IMG/VR virus record: IMGVR_UViG_3300033141_004054
Coordinates: 1 to 36,978 of that record
Origin: a virus
Direction: 5' to 3' (one strand)
DNA: 36,978 bases
A program made the position numbers and the translations under genes. Shown here in pieces: positions 30,494 through 36,978 of this stretch. The first letter of the stretch is position 1; each line of letters starts with the position of its first letter. The notes below the pieces were generated by a model. The model was not told the DNA's origin. It did not search any database and worked only from the letters and a program-made list of their open reading frames with translations.

Positions 30494-31195
30494 ATGAAAG
30501 GTGAAAAAAAAGAAGGATTAATTTCAAAAGAAGTTAGAAAAAGAGCGAAATATATGAAACATTGTCATGTGATGGCTGCTAAAAAACAAAGATTTATTAG
30601 GTATTATGAAAATTATAATGAATATTTTAACAGACTTATTAAAATGGAAGAAAAAATTATTTGTCCTTTTTCATTTAGTAAAAGAAAAAACAGAATGAGG
30701 ACTATATCCGATTTATGGTTATGTCTTCCTTTTTTAAAAGGAAAATCTGTATTAGATATAGGAACTAGAGATTTTTATATTTTGAATGCTTTAAAATATA
30801 ATAATAAAAAATGGAAAGTAAAAGGAATAGATGTTAGTTGGAAACAACAGAGATTTTATTCAGCTTATTACAGAATTCCTTTTCAATTTGCAGATATTAA
30901 TTTAAATATGATAAATGAAACATTTGATTTTATTATTTGTAGGCATGTTATAGAACACACATATTCTCCAAGAGATGTTTTGATGAATATATATGGAATG
31001 CTTAAAGAAGAAGGAATAGTATTATTGGAAGTACCAAGTAAAGAAAGAATGAAAAAAGGATGTTTACAAAAAGCACACTCTTGGGCGTGGACCGCTGAAG
31101 GATTTAAAAAGCTATGTGAAAGATATTTTGAATGTGTACAGTTTTTTATAATAAGTGATGATATTGTATTTATAGGACGAAGAAAGGAATTATGA
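30494..31195 (+). CDS. Class I SAM-dependent methyltransferase
   Basis: This 233-residue protein has a basic helical N-terminal stretch (~65 residues), then GKSVLDIGTRDFYILNAL (motif I, D-I-G), VKGIDVSWKQQ, the motif IV segment ETFDFIICRHVIEHTYSPRD and strand 5 EEGIVLLEVPSKER. It fits Methyltransf_11/23-type enzymes. AAGGA near 30480-30485 precedes ATG 30494. It starts a second transcriptional or translational block after the 45-base gap. The substrate is unknown; clustering with glycosyltransferases suggests methylation of a sugar. It ends in an ATGA overlap with the next gene. Confidence 0.75.
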   Translation: MKGEKKEGLISKEVRKRAKYMKHCHVMAAKKQRFIRYYENYNEYFNRLIKMEEKIICPFSFSKRKNRMRTISDLWLCLPFLKGKSVLDIGTRDFYILNALKYNNKKWKVKGIDVSWKQQRFYSAYYRIPFQFADINLNMINETFDFIICRHVIEHTYSPRDVLMNIYGMLKEEGIVLLEVPSKERMKKGCLQKAHSWAWTAEGFKKLCERYFECVQFFIISDDIVFIGRRKEL

Positions 31196-31779
31196 AATTT
31201 CATATAAAAAACAAAAAATGTAAATGGGAAATAAAAGGGAAAAAAATAGATATGTTGGGATTTATAAATCATTATATCAAAAATCCTTTTTCTTATAAAA
31301 AAGTATTAAATATAGGAAGTGAAGGAAACTTTTCTTTTTCTTCAGAAATATATTCAAACGCTTCTTATGTTGTAATAATAGAACCCTTTTGTGGGTATAT
31401 GAAATCAAATGAAAAAAATGCAGAAAAACAAAAAAATGAAATTGATATTAAAATAATAAGAACATTTGCTATAAATGTTGGAAAAATATTTAAAGGAAAA
31501 GTATTTAATCTCTGTTTTTGGTGGCATGGTCCTGAGCATATAGAAAGAGACGAATTAAAAATAAATCTTATTGAATTAGAAAAAGTAACTTCTGATTTAA
31601 TTTTAATTGGTTGTCCGTGGGGGAAGTATTATCAAAAAGAAAAGGGGGAAAATATATATCAAAAACATCTTAGTTTTTTGTATGAAAAAGATTTCACTAA
31701 TTTAGGATATAAAGTAGCTGTAATAGGAACTAGAGATAAAAAACGTGGAAGGTTATTAGCATGGAAGTATATAAAGTAA
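31192..31779 (+). CDS. Methyltransferase-like protein with WWHGPEHI motif (paralog 2)
   Basis: This 195-residue paralog of the protein at 27370 has KVLNIGSEGNFSFSS (37-51, motif I with the Gly residues shifted), VVIIEPFCGY (60-69), FNLCFWWHGPEHIERDEL (105-122) and LILIGCPWG. The shared order 'IEP...WWHGPEHI.R.EL.INL.E.EKV' shows common descent, and 3.8 kb of other genes separate them. Motif I is weaker here than in paralog 1. I infer a methyltransferase-fold protein, perhaps one of two that act on different positions of one glycan. It overlaps the following GT-B gene by 19 bases. Confidence 0.55.
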   Translation: MKFHIKNKKCKWEIKGKKIDMLGFINHYIKNPFSYKKVLNIGSEGNFSFSSEIYSNASYVVIIEPFCGYMKSNEKNAEKQKNEIDIKIIRTFAINVGKIFKGKVFNLCFWWHGPEHIERDELKINLIELEKVTSDLILIGCPWGKYYQKEKGENIYQKHLSFLYEKDFTNLGYKVAVIGTRDKKRGRLLAWKYIK

Positions 31780-32822
31780 TTCATATATTCGATAAACAAG
31801 ATCAGATTCCTGCTATGATAAATGAAGGTTTAATTGAACATCATGGATTTATTCCCTTTTTTTATAACGATGTAATTAGTATAGGACAACGAATAAAAAA
31901 GAGAATTAAAAATACAAAAGAAGAAATGTTAAATTGTGACTTTATTATTTTAAGGGATTTTATTATACCTAAATCTGGTAAAAATAAATTTTTTAAAGTA
32001 ATTAATCACATAAATAAATTTGATTTATGGTACAAAGTAATCTATTATGATCAATTAGATAATAATGGAATTGACCAAGATATTTTAAACAAGTGTTTTT
32101 TATATTGCAAAAGAACTTGGCATAAAAAAATGCAGAATATGAACAAATTTATTTTACCTTTTGGATTTGGAGCACTCAATGCTTATTATAAAATGAAAAT
32201 TAAAAAACCAAAGAGAAAAATAGATTTATTATGTACTCTTCCTTTTAGAAATCCAGGAAGAATACATGTATTAGAAACATTACAAAGGCAAAAATGGAAA
32301 GGATATAATGTTCAAATTGGTGATTTAACAATGTCTAAAAAGAGAGGAAGGAATGCTATATGGAAAATTAAACAGAAAGGAGTTATATCTTTATGGAAAT
32401 TATATTTTAATTGGATGAATTCTGCAAAAATAATTTTTACTGCTTATCCAGGAAAAGGAAGAAAAAATGGGGATAGTAGAACTTGGGAAGCAATGAGTAG
32501 TGGTGCGTTGGTTTTTATGGATATTACTGATATGCCAACTGAAAATTATTTTGAACATGGGAAACATTGTTTTAAATTTGATGCTTTTTGTATAAAATCA
32601 ATTAATAAAGCCATTGAAAAGGCAAAAGAAATGTTAGAAAACAATAAATTAAGACAAAAAATAGCTTTAGAAGGATATAACCATACAAAAAAATATCATA
32701 GTAGCCTTTCTAGAGTTGATTTTTTATATAGAGCAATTCAAGCAGTAAAAAATAATACTCAATCTGAATTTTTAAATTTATTATTAAAAGATTTTAATGA
32801 AAAAAATAAAGGAAATTTTTAA
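31761..32822 (+). CDS. CgeB-like GT-B glycosyltransferase 1
   Basis: This 353-residue protein has a variable N-terminal domain and a conserved C-terminal region typical of the Glyco_trans_1_2/CgeB group: AKIIFTAYPGKGRKNGDSR, then TWEAMSSGALVFMDITDMP, NYFEHGKHCFKFDAF and a helical end (KAIEKAKEMLENNK, LEGYNHTKKYHSSLSRV). The E in 'TWEAMSSG' is the probable nucleotide-sugar contact. A close paralog follows directly, sharing one base in a TAATG overlap. Such enzymes are found in phages and in surface-glycan or glycoprotein gene sets. No membrane segment. The donor sugar cannot be assigned. Confidence 0.75.
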   Translation: MEVYKVIHIFDKQDQIPAMINEGLIEHHGFIPFFYNDVISIGQRIKKRIKNTKEEMLNCDFIILRDFIIPKSGKNKFFKVINHINKFDLWYKVIYYDQLDNNGIDQDILNKCFLYCKRTWHKKMQNMNKFILPFGFGALNAYYKMKIKKPKRKIDLLCTLPFRNPGRIHVLETLQRQKWKGYNVQIGDLTMSKKRGRNAIWKIKQKGVISLWKLYFNWMNSAKIIFTAYPGKGRKNGDSRTWEAMSSGALVFMDITDMPTENYFEHGKHCFKFDAFCIKSINKAIEKAKEMLENNKLRQKIALEGYNHTKKYHSSLSRVDFLYRAIQAVKNNTQSEFLNLLLKDFNEKNKGNF

Positions 32823-33916
32823 TGTATAAAGTATACCATATTTTCCCAAAAAACAAAGGACAACTTCCTATAATGTTAAATGAAGGACTTTTTAACCATA
32901 AAGAATTTATTCCTTTCTTTGCAAATGATTTTGTTGTCTTGGGAAAAACTATACAAAAAAAAGAAGAAGATTTTGAAAAAATATTAGATAACTGCGATTT
33001 CATTTTTATGTACGATAGAGAAGTTATAAAAAAAGAAGACAACTTATTATGTATATTAAATTTAATTAATAAAAAAAATTTATGGAATAAAGTAATTTAT
33101 TTCCACCAAACAAGATATGCAGAACCTAGAGAAGATATATATAAAAAATGTTTTGCTTACTTTAAAACCATTTGGAGAGAAAAATTTATAAATAGGGATT
33201 ACCCAATTTTCCCTTTTCCTTATGGTATATTAGATGCTACTTTAAATATAAAATTAGAAAAACATCATAGAAACATTGATATTTTATGTACTTTAACAAG
33301 AGGACAGACACTATATAATACTAAAAGAATTAATGTTCTAAATTCCTTGAAAGAAGAAGATTGGGAAGGTTTTGTAGTGGGTTTAAGAAAAATATTTATA
33401 TGTAAAAGACATGGAAGAAACGCTCCTTGGTATGACCCAAAAACAGAAGGAAAAGGATGGGTTAAATATATTCATTTAATGAATTCTTCCAAAATTATTT
33501 TTACAGCTAGACCCTCAGATCCAAAAAATATAGGGAATTGGGGAGGAGAAGATTATAGAAGTTGGGAAGCCTTATCAAGTGGAGCACTAATTTTTATGGA
33601 TCACCCAAATACACCATCTCAAAATTATTTTGAACATGGGAAACATTGTTTTTTCTTTGATGGTTTAAATAAAAAATCTATAAAGAAATCTATTAATATG
33701 GCAAAAGATTTATTACATGGGAAAGGGGAAGATAAAAGAAGAAAAATAGCTTTAAATGGATATAATCATGCCATTAAATATCATAATAGTAAAGCTAGAA
33801 TAAATTTTATATTAAAAGCTATTAAATCAGTAGAAAACAATACATATAAACATCTAATAAATTCTATTTTAGATGAGTTTGAAAAATTAAAGGCAAAAAA
33901 TAAATCTAAAATGTAA
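32822..33916 (+). CDS. CgeB-like GT-B glycosyltransferase 2
   Basis: This 364-residue paralog of the preceding gene has the same start (VYHIFPKNKGQLPIMLNEG versus VIHIFDKQDQIPAMINEG) and the same C-terminal core: SKIIFTARPSDPKNIGNWG, SWEALSSGALIFMDHPNTP, NYFEHGKHCFFFDGL and ALNGYNHAIKYHNS. An extra loop (GNWGGEDYR) precedes the SWEA motif. Side-by-side paralogs with preserved motif residues suggest a duplication followed by change of acceptor or donor. It begins in a TAATG overlap and has a weak AAAGGA SD (32808-32813). Confidence 0.75.
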   Translation: MYKVYHIFPKNKGQLPIMLNEGLFNHKEFIPFFANDFVVLGKTIQKKEEDFEKILDNCDFIFMYDREVIKKEDNLLCILNLINKKNLWNKVIYFHQTRYAEPREDIYKKCFAYFKTIWREKFINRDYPIFPFPYGILDATLNIKLEKHHRNIDILCTLTRGQTLYNTKRINVLNSLKEEDWEGFVVGLRKIFICKRHGRNAPWYDPKTEGKGWVKYIHLMNSSKIIFTARPSDPKNIGNWGGEDYRSWEALSSGALIFMDHPNTPSQNYFEHGKHCFFFDGLNKKSIKKSINMAKDLLHGKGEDKRRKIALNGYNHAIKYHNSKARINFILKAIKSVENNTYKHLINSILDEFEKLKAKNKSKM

Positions 33917-33932
33917 AAAATTTTATTGAAAA

Positions 33933-33939
33933 AAGGAGA
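33933..33939 (+). promoter_or_regulatory. Ribosome binding site for a TTG-started gene
   Basis: AAGGAGA precedes two tandem TTG codons (33946 and 33949) at 6 and 9 bases. No ATG or GTG lies at a usable distance upstream, so a TTG start is the best reading. Confidence 0.6.
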
Positions 33940-33945
33940 AAATAA

Positions 33946-34503
33946 TTGTTGCTAATTGATATTGGAGGTCAGAAAAATCGAAGGGACTTGGGCATATGGA
34001 AAATTATGGATAAATCTTCAAAAGTGGAATATCCAATTGATCTGAATAAAGCAAAAAAAATGGAAATAGAAGATAATATTGTTGATGCTATTTTTACTTC
34101 TCATACAGCAGAACATTTAGAACCGTACAGACTTAAATGGTTTTTTAAAGAAATTTATAGAATTTTAAAAAAAGGAGGGATTCTTAGAATAGTAGTTCCA
34201 GACTTTGGAAAGGCATTACAAAAGTATATAGAAGGAGATTATAAGTGGATAAGTAGAAAAGGAAATCCTACTAAATGGAAAGATTTACCAAAGATTCCTA
34301 TTTGCTATCTCCAATCATGGATATATACTCCTTTTAGTGGTCATCGTGTAGGCTTTGATGGTAAATTTTTAACTTATCTTTTAAAAAAATCTGGTTTTAG
34401 AAAAATTAAAAAATGTCAATATAATATTTGTCATAAAGTTTTTAGAGGTAAAGACTATGGCAGATATGAAAATAATTCCCTCTTTTATGAGGCCATAAAA
34501 TAA
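33946..34503 (+). CDS. Methyltransf_11-like methyltransferase (paralog 1)
   Basis: Starting from TTG 33946 (or 33949), this gives 185 residues. LLIDIGGQKNRRDLG is a short motif I at the very N-terminus. VDAIFTSHTAEHLEPYRLKW has the motif IV strand followed by AEHL, then FFKEIYRILKKGGILRIVVPDF, the characteristic 'RxLKPGG' element of predicted sugar methyltransferases. C-terminal part: CYLQSWIYTPFSGHRVGFD. It is shorter than full-length methyltransferases, so the N-terminal domain is minimal. The next gene is a clear paralog with the same YEAIK end but altered motifs. Substrate unknown; glycan methylation is inferred from context. Confidence 0.65.
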   Translation: MLLIDIGGQKNRRDLGIWKIMDKSSKVEYPIDLNKAKKMEIEDNIVDAIFTSHTAEHLEPYRLKWFFKEIYRILKKGGILRIVVPDFGKALQKYIEGDYKWISRKGNPTKWKDLPKIPICYLQSWIYTPFSGHRVGFDGKFLTYLLKKSGFRKIKKCQYNICHKVFRGKDYGRYENNSLFYEAIK

Positions 34504-34516
34504 AGGAGAATAGAAA

Positions 34517-35056
34517 ATGTTAATATTAAAAACGGATGAAAAATGGGAATCTTTTTGTTTTACTAAATTTGCAGATTTTTCAATGAATTTCAATAAGATA
34601 GACAAGTTCCCTAAAGAAAGTTTCTCAACAGATGCTATCTATTGTTCTAATATAGCAGAAAGAATTGAGCCTTATAAAATTGTGTGGTTTTTTTCTGAAA
34701 TATATCGTATATTAAAAAATAAAGGAATATTTAGAATAGTCGTCCCAGACATAGAAATAGCAATAAGAAAATATAAAAGGAAAGAATATAATTGGTTAAG
34801 AAATAAAAATAATCCTAAAAAACCAGACTGTCTTCCAAATTTTCCTTTATGTTACATTTCTTCATGGATATATACACCAGGAAAAGGAAGAAGAGTAGCA
34901 TTTAATGATGTTTTATTAGTTCATTTCCTTAAAGGAAATGGATTTAAAAATATAAAGAAAATGAGATTCAACGAATGTTCTAACGTTTTTAAAAGAAAAG
35001 ATTCCTATAAACAAGAAAATAATTCTTTATTTTATGAAGCTATTAAGGAGATATAA
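34517..35056 (+). CDS. Methyltransf_11-like protein with degraded SAM site (paralog 2)
   Basis: This 179-residue protein shares with its upstream neighbour EIYRILKNKGIFRIVVPD (near residues 69-86), SSWIYTPGKGRRVAFNDVLL and FKRKDSYKQENNSLFYEAIK. The N-terminal Gly-rich motif I is missing (KTDEKWESFCF) and the motif IV turn reads SNIAERIEPY, so Glu is kept but the His of AEHL is replaced by Arg. It may no longer bind SAM and could act as a partner of paralog 1. Alternatively it is a decaying copy, although the frame is intact with a strong SD (AAGGAGAA, 34503-34510), which argues for selection. Confidence 0.6.
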   Translation: MLILKTDEKWESFCFTKFADFSMNFNKIDKFPKESFSTDAIYCSNIAERIEPYKIVWFFSEIYRILKNKGIFRIVVPDIEIAIRKYKRKEYNWLRNKNNPKKPDCLPNFPLCYISSWIYTPGKGRRVAFNDVLLVHFLKGNGFKNIKKMRFNECSNVFKRKDSYKQENNSLFYEAIKEI

Positions 35057-35058
35057 TT

Positions 35059-35895
35059 ATGGGCAGTGGTAAATTTAAAAAAAGAAGAATACATTCTGTA
35101 AAAGGTGACATAGAAACTCAAATATTTAGAAAAGGCAAAGTTCTAAATGTAGTATCTACTATGGGAGCCTTAAAAAGAAGAAAAAACACAGAAACTGCCT
35201 TTTTTATAGGACCAGCACCAAGTTTAAATAAAGTAACAGAAGAAGAATGGAATATCATAAAAAAATATGATTCGTGGGTGATGAACAATTTTTTCTTTAT
35301 CCCATACATTATTCCTGACTTTTATAGTATAGAATGCAAAGCCAAAGCTAGAGAAAATTGGATGAAACAAAGAGCAAAAATAGATGAAAAATATGGAGAT
35401 AATTGTTTGTGGATTATAGGTACAAGTGATAAAGGAGGAAGTAAATATGCTGGCTTACTAAAGGACTATTCCTATGTTTATATTCATCCTCAAGAAAGAG
35501 ACTATAAGTATTTGAGAAAGATAGACTTTATTTACCATGAAAAATTTACAAAGAAAAATCTTCCACTTTATATTTTTGGAAATAATTGTAGCTTCATTGA
35601 AATTTTGGTTATGATGATGAAATTTCATTATAAAAAAATAATAATGTTTGGAATGGATTATAAAACAGCAGCATATGCTTATACAGATCATCCAGAATGG
35701 GGAACTCCTTTTTTTAAAACAAATAGAGGAAGAGATCCAAAAGAGAATTGTGTTACCTCCAAATTTATGGTGGAATTGCTTCCTGAGTTCGCAAATTTTG
35801 CTAAAAATAAATTAGGGGTTCGTATTTTTCTAGGGTATAAAGGTAGTACATTGGATGGAAAACTACCTAGAATAAATATTACTAAGGATTTATAA
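35059..35895 (+). CDS. GT42/DUF115-like protein, second copy
   Basis: This 278-residue protein has a basic N-terminus (~40 residues), then AFFIGPAPSLNKV (47-59), like the start of CstII-type sialyltransferases and DUF115 proteins. WVMNNFFFIPYIIPDFYSIE (73-92) and YIFGNNCSFIEILVMMM (171-187) follow, with KIIMFGMDYKT (193-203) at the place of the family's 'G-I-D-F' motif. The layout is the same as in the gene at 20072, though sequence similarity outside motifs is low. It could transfer the nonulosonic acid made by the NeuB/NeuA genes. An unrelated Rossmann-like function cannot be excluded. SD GGAGAT lies at 35048-35053. Confidence 0.5.
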   Translation: MGSGKFKKRRIHSVKGDIETQIFRKGKVLNVVSTMGALKRRKNTETAFFIGPAPSLNKVTEEEWNIIKKYDSWVMNNFFFIPYIIPDFYSIECKAKARENWMKQRAKIDEKYGDNCLWIIGTSDKGGSKYAGLLKDYSYVYIHPQERDYKYLRKIDFIYHEKFTKKNLPLYIFGNNCSFIEILVMMMKFHYKKIIMFGMDYKTAAYAYTDHPEWGTPFFKTNRGRDPKENCVTSKFMVELLPEFANFAKNKLGVRIFLGYKGSTLDGKLPRINITKDL

Positions 35896-35910
35896 AAAAA
35901 GTAGAATAAA

Positions 35911-36714
35911 ATGAATTATTATGGAATAGTATATAAAGCTGAAAACATTGTAAATAATAAATGTTATATTGGACAGACTACTTTTTCATTAGAAAAAAGA
36001 AAACAAAGACATGAATATATTAGTAAATATGATTCTAACTATCATTTTCATAAAGCTCTCAAAAAATATGGATTTCAAACTTTTAAATGGGAAGTTATTG
36101 GAGTTGCTCTTGATAGAAAAGCTTTAAATGCTATAGAAAAAATTTGTATTATTATTTATGATTCTAAAAATAGTGGATATAATTTGACAGATGGTGGAGA
36201 AGGAATAAATGGTTGGCATCATACAGAAAAAATTAAAAGAAAAATAAGCGAAGGAAATAAAGGGAAATGTGGTTATTGGAAAGGTAAAAAAATGTTGGAG
36301 GAGCATAGAAGAAAATTAAGTGAATCACATAAAGGAGAAAAAAATCCTATGTATAGGAAACATCGTTCAGAAGAAACAAAAAGAAAAATAAGTGAAGCTA
36401 ATAAAGGTAAAAAACATACAGAAGAAACAAAGCAAAAAATAAGTGTAGCAAACAGAGGAAAAAAATTGTCAGAAGAAACTAAGAGAAAAATGAGTGAATC
36501 TACAAAGGGTAAAAATAATCCTATGTATGGAAAATATCATACAGAAGAAACAAAAAAAAAGATGAGTAAATTTCAAAAAGGAAAAAAGCACACAGAAGAA
36601 GCAAAGAAAAAAATGAGTATAGCAAAAAAGGGACAAATTCCATGGAATAAAGGTAAAAATTTATCAGAAGAACACAAAAGAAAATTAAGTGAATCACATA
36701 AAGGAAAAAAATGA
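35911..36714 (+). CDS. GIY-YIG homing endonuclease with NUMOD3 repeats
   Basis: This 267-residue protein begins with a GIY-YIG nuclease domain: [31 protein letters not shown] with the conserved Arg, and the [11 protein letters not shown] Glu region, ending [11 protein letters not shown] (~90-100). From residue ~108 to the end are about eight copies of the NUMOD3 pattern ([35 protein letters not shown] and so on), which contacts the DNA target in a modular way. Such free-standing enzymes spread between phages by cutting intron- or gene-less alleles. Its position at the edge of the glycan cluster may mark a recombination boundary. It ends in an ATGA overlap with the next frame. Confidence 0.88.
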   Translation: MNYYGIVYKAENIVNNKCYIGQTTFSLEKRKQRHEYISKYDSNYHFHKALKKYGFQTFKWEVIGVALDRKALNAIEKICIIIYDSKNSGYNLTDGGEGINGWHHTEKIKRKISEGNKGKCGYWKGKKMLEEHRRKLSESHKGEKNPMYRKHRSEETKRKISEANKGKKHTEETKQKISVANRGKKLSEETKRKMSESTKGKNNPMYGKYHTEETKKKMSKFQKGKKHTEEAKKKMSIAKKGQIPWNKGKNLSEEHKRKLSESHKGKK

Positions 36715-36978
36715 TTATATTTTATATTAAACAAGGACCAGAAATATATACGGAAAAAGGGGTAAGGAATAAGGAAATCAGGAGATTAAATACAATAAAA
36801 AACCCAAAAAAGATTAGAGTAATGAAAAAAAGAGATAAAAGAAATGCAATTAAAGAATTTAAACAATGGAGAAAAGAACATTACTTTAGAAAACCATTTA
36901 TAGTACCAGTAAGATGTAGATATAAAAGAGAAGCTTTATTTATGGAAATTATACAACAAGAAGTAGAAAAAGGAGAAA
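36711..36978 (+). CDS. Unknown protein, start only (3' end outside window)
   Basis: ATG 36711 overlaps the endonuclease stop (ATGA), and the frame stays open to the end of the window: 89 residues visible. The sequence is very basic (Lys/Arg-rich), with [18 protein letters not shown] at the start and [20 protein letters not shown] and [20 protein letters not shown] later. I see no recognised domain. The tight overlap supports a real gene rather than chance. High basic content could mean binding to nucleic acid, but nothing more can be claimed. Confidence 0.5.
   Translation, partial: MIIFYIKQGPEIYTEKGVRNKEIRRLNTIKNPKKIRVMKKRDKRNAIKEFKQWRKEHYFRKPFIVPVRCRYKREALFMEIIQQEVEKGE

Noticed and set aside
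1021-36306. Minus-strand open frames of 60-130 codons across the window
   Set aside because: All lie opposite well-supported + strand genes, have no SD or recognisable domains, and are compositionally the shadow of AT-rich coding DNA.
36210-36714. CRISPR-like or tandem DNA repeat at the end of the endonuclease gene
   Set aside because: The repetition is at protein level (NUMOD3 modules of varying length) inside one open frame; there are no constant repeats separated by unique spacers.
1-36978. tRNA or other structured RNA genes
   Set aside because: The gaps are too short (largest about 140 bases, and that one is filled by stem-loops), and I saw no cloverleaf or conserved T-arm sequence.

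Overview
This window is a stretch of a tailed-phage (or prophage) genome. Every gene I can support is on the + strand, genes are packed with ATGA/TAATG overlaps, and the gene order is that of a long-tailed, sheath-less (siphovirus-like) phage. Base composition is AT-rich. Strong Shine-Dalgarno (SD) sequences and a near-consensus sigma70-type promoter point to a bacterial host with classical initiation signals. An i-spanin/o-spanin pair implies a host with an outer membrane, and an oxygen-sensitive class III ribonucleotide reductase implies replication without oxygen. I cannot name the host; a low-GC anaerobic Gram-negative bacterium fits.

Layout: (1) 1-2442, end of a prohead-protease/scaffold-type gene, HK97-fold major capsid protein and a probable decoration protein, closed by a terminator-like stem-loop. 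(2) 2584-6533, connector proteins, tail terminator, tail tube and a tail-assembly chaperone pair with a -1 frameshift signal. (3) 6552-16993, a 1561-residue tape measure, a tail-tip protein carrying a six-bladed Kelch-like propeller, an internal promoter, a second distal tail protein, a Gly/Arg-rich small protein and an unknown. (4) 16994-18665, lysis: M15 peptidase endolysin, two small membrane proteins (one only 46 residues), overlapping spanins, and a Cys-containing unknown.

(5) 18680-21971, a compact nonulosonic-acid (sialic-acid-like) cassette: a NeuB-type synthase lacking its usual SAF domain, a methyltransferase, a GT42/DUF115-like protein, a KdsC-type HAD phosphatase and a NeuA-type CMP transferase. 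The synthase-phosphatase-activation trio could make a CMP-sugar of KDN type from host sugar phosphate. (6) 22034-26305, anaerobic NTP reductase NrdD split by two LAGLIDADG inteins; the extein DNA is visibly more GC-rich than the inteins. (7) 26305-35895, a long sugar-decoration operon: three GT2 enzymes, one GT4-like enzyme, two CgeB-like GT-B enzymes, four methyltransferase-like proteins in two paralogous pairs, one ordinary methyltransferase and a second GT42/DUF115-like protein. (8) 35911-36978, a free-standing GIY-YIG homing endonuclease with about eight NUMOD3 repeats, and the start of an unknown gene running off the window.

The most interesting part is regions 5 and 7 together: a phage-borne glycan-building set with its own activated-sugar supply and many methyltransferases. 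None of its proteins shows a membrane anchor, flippase or polymerase signature. I infer that it acts in the cytoplasm, on virion proteins, DNA or a cytosolic precursor, but the acceptor cannot be told from sequence alone.
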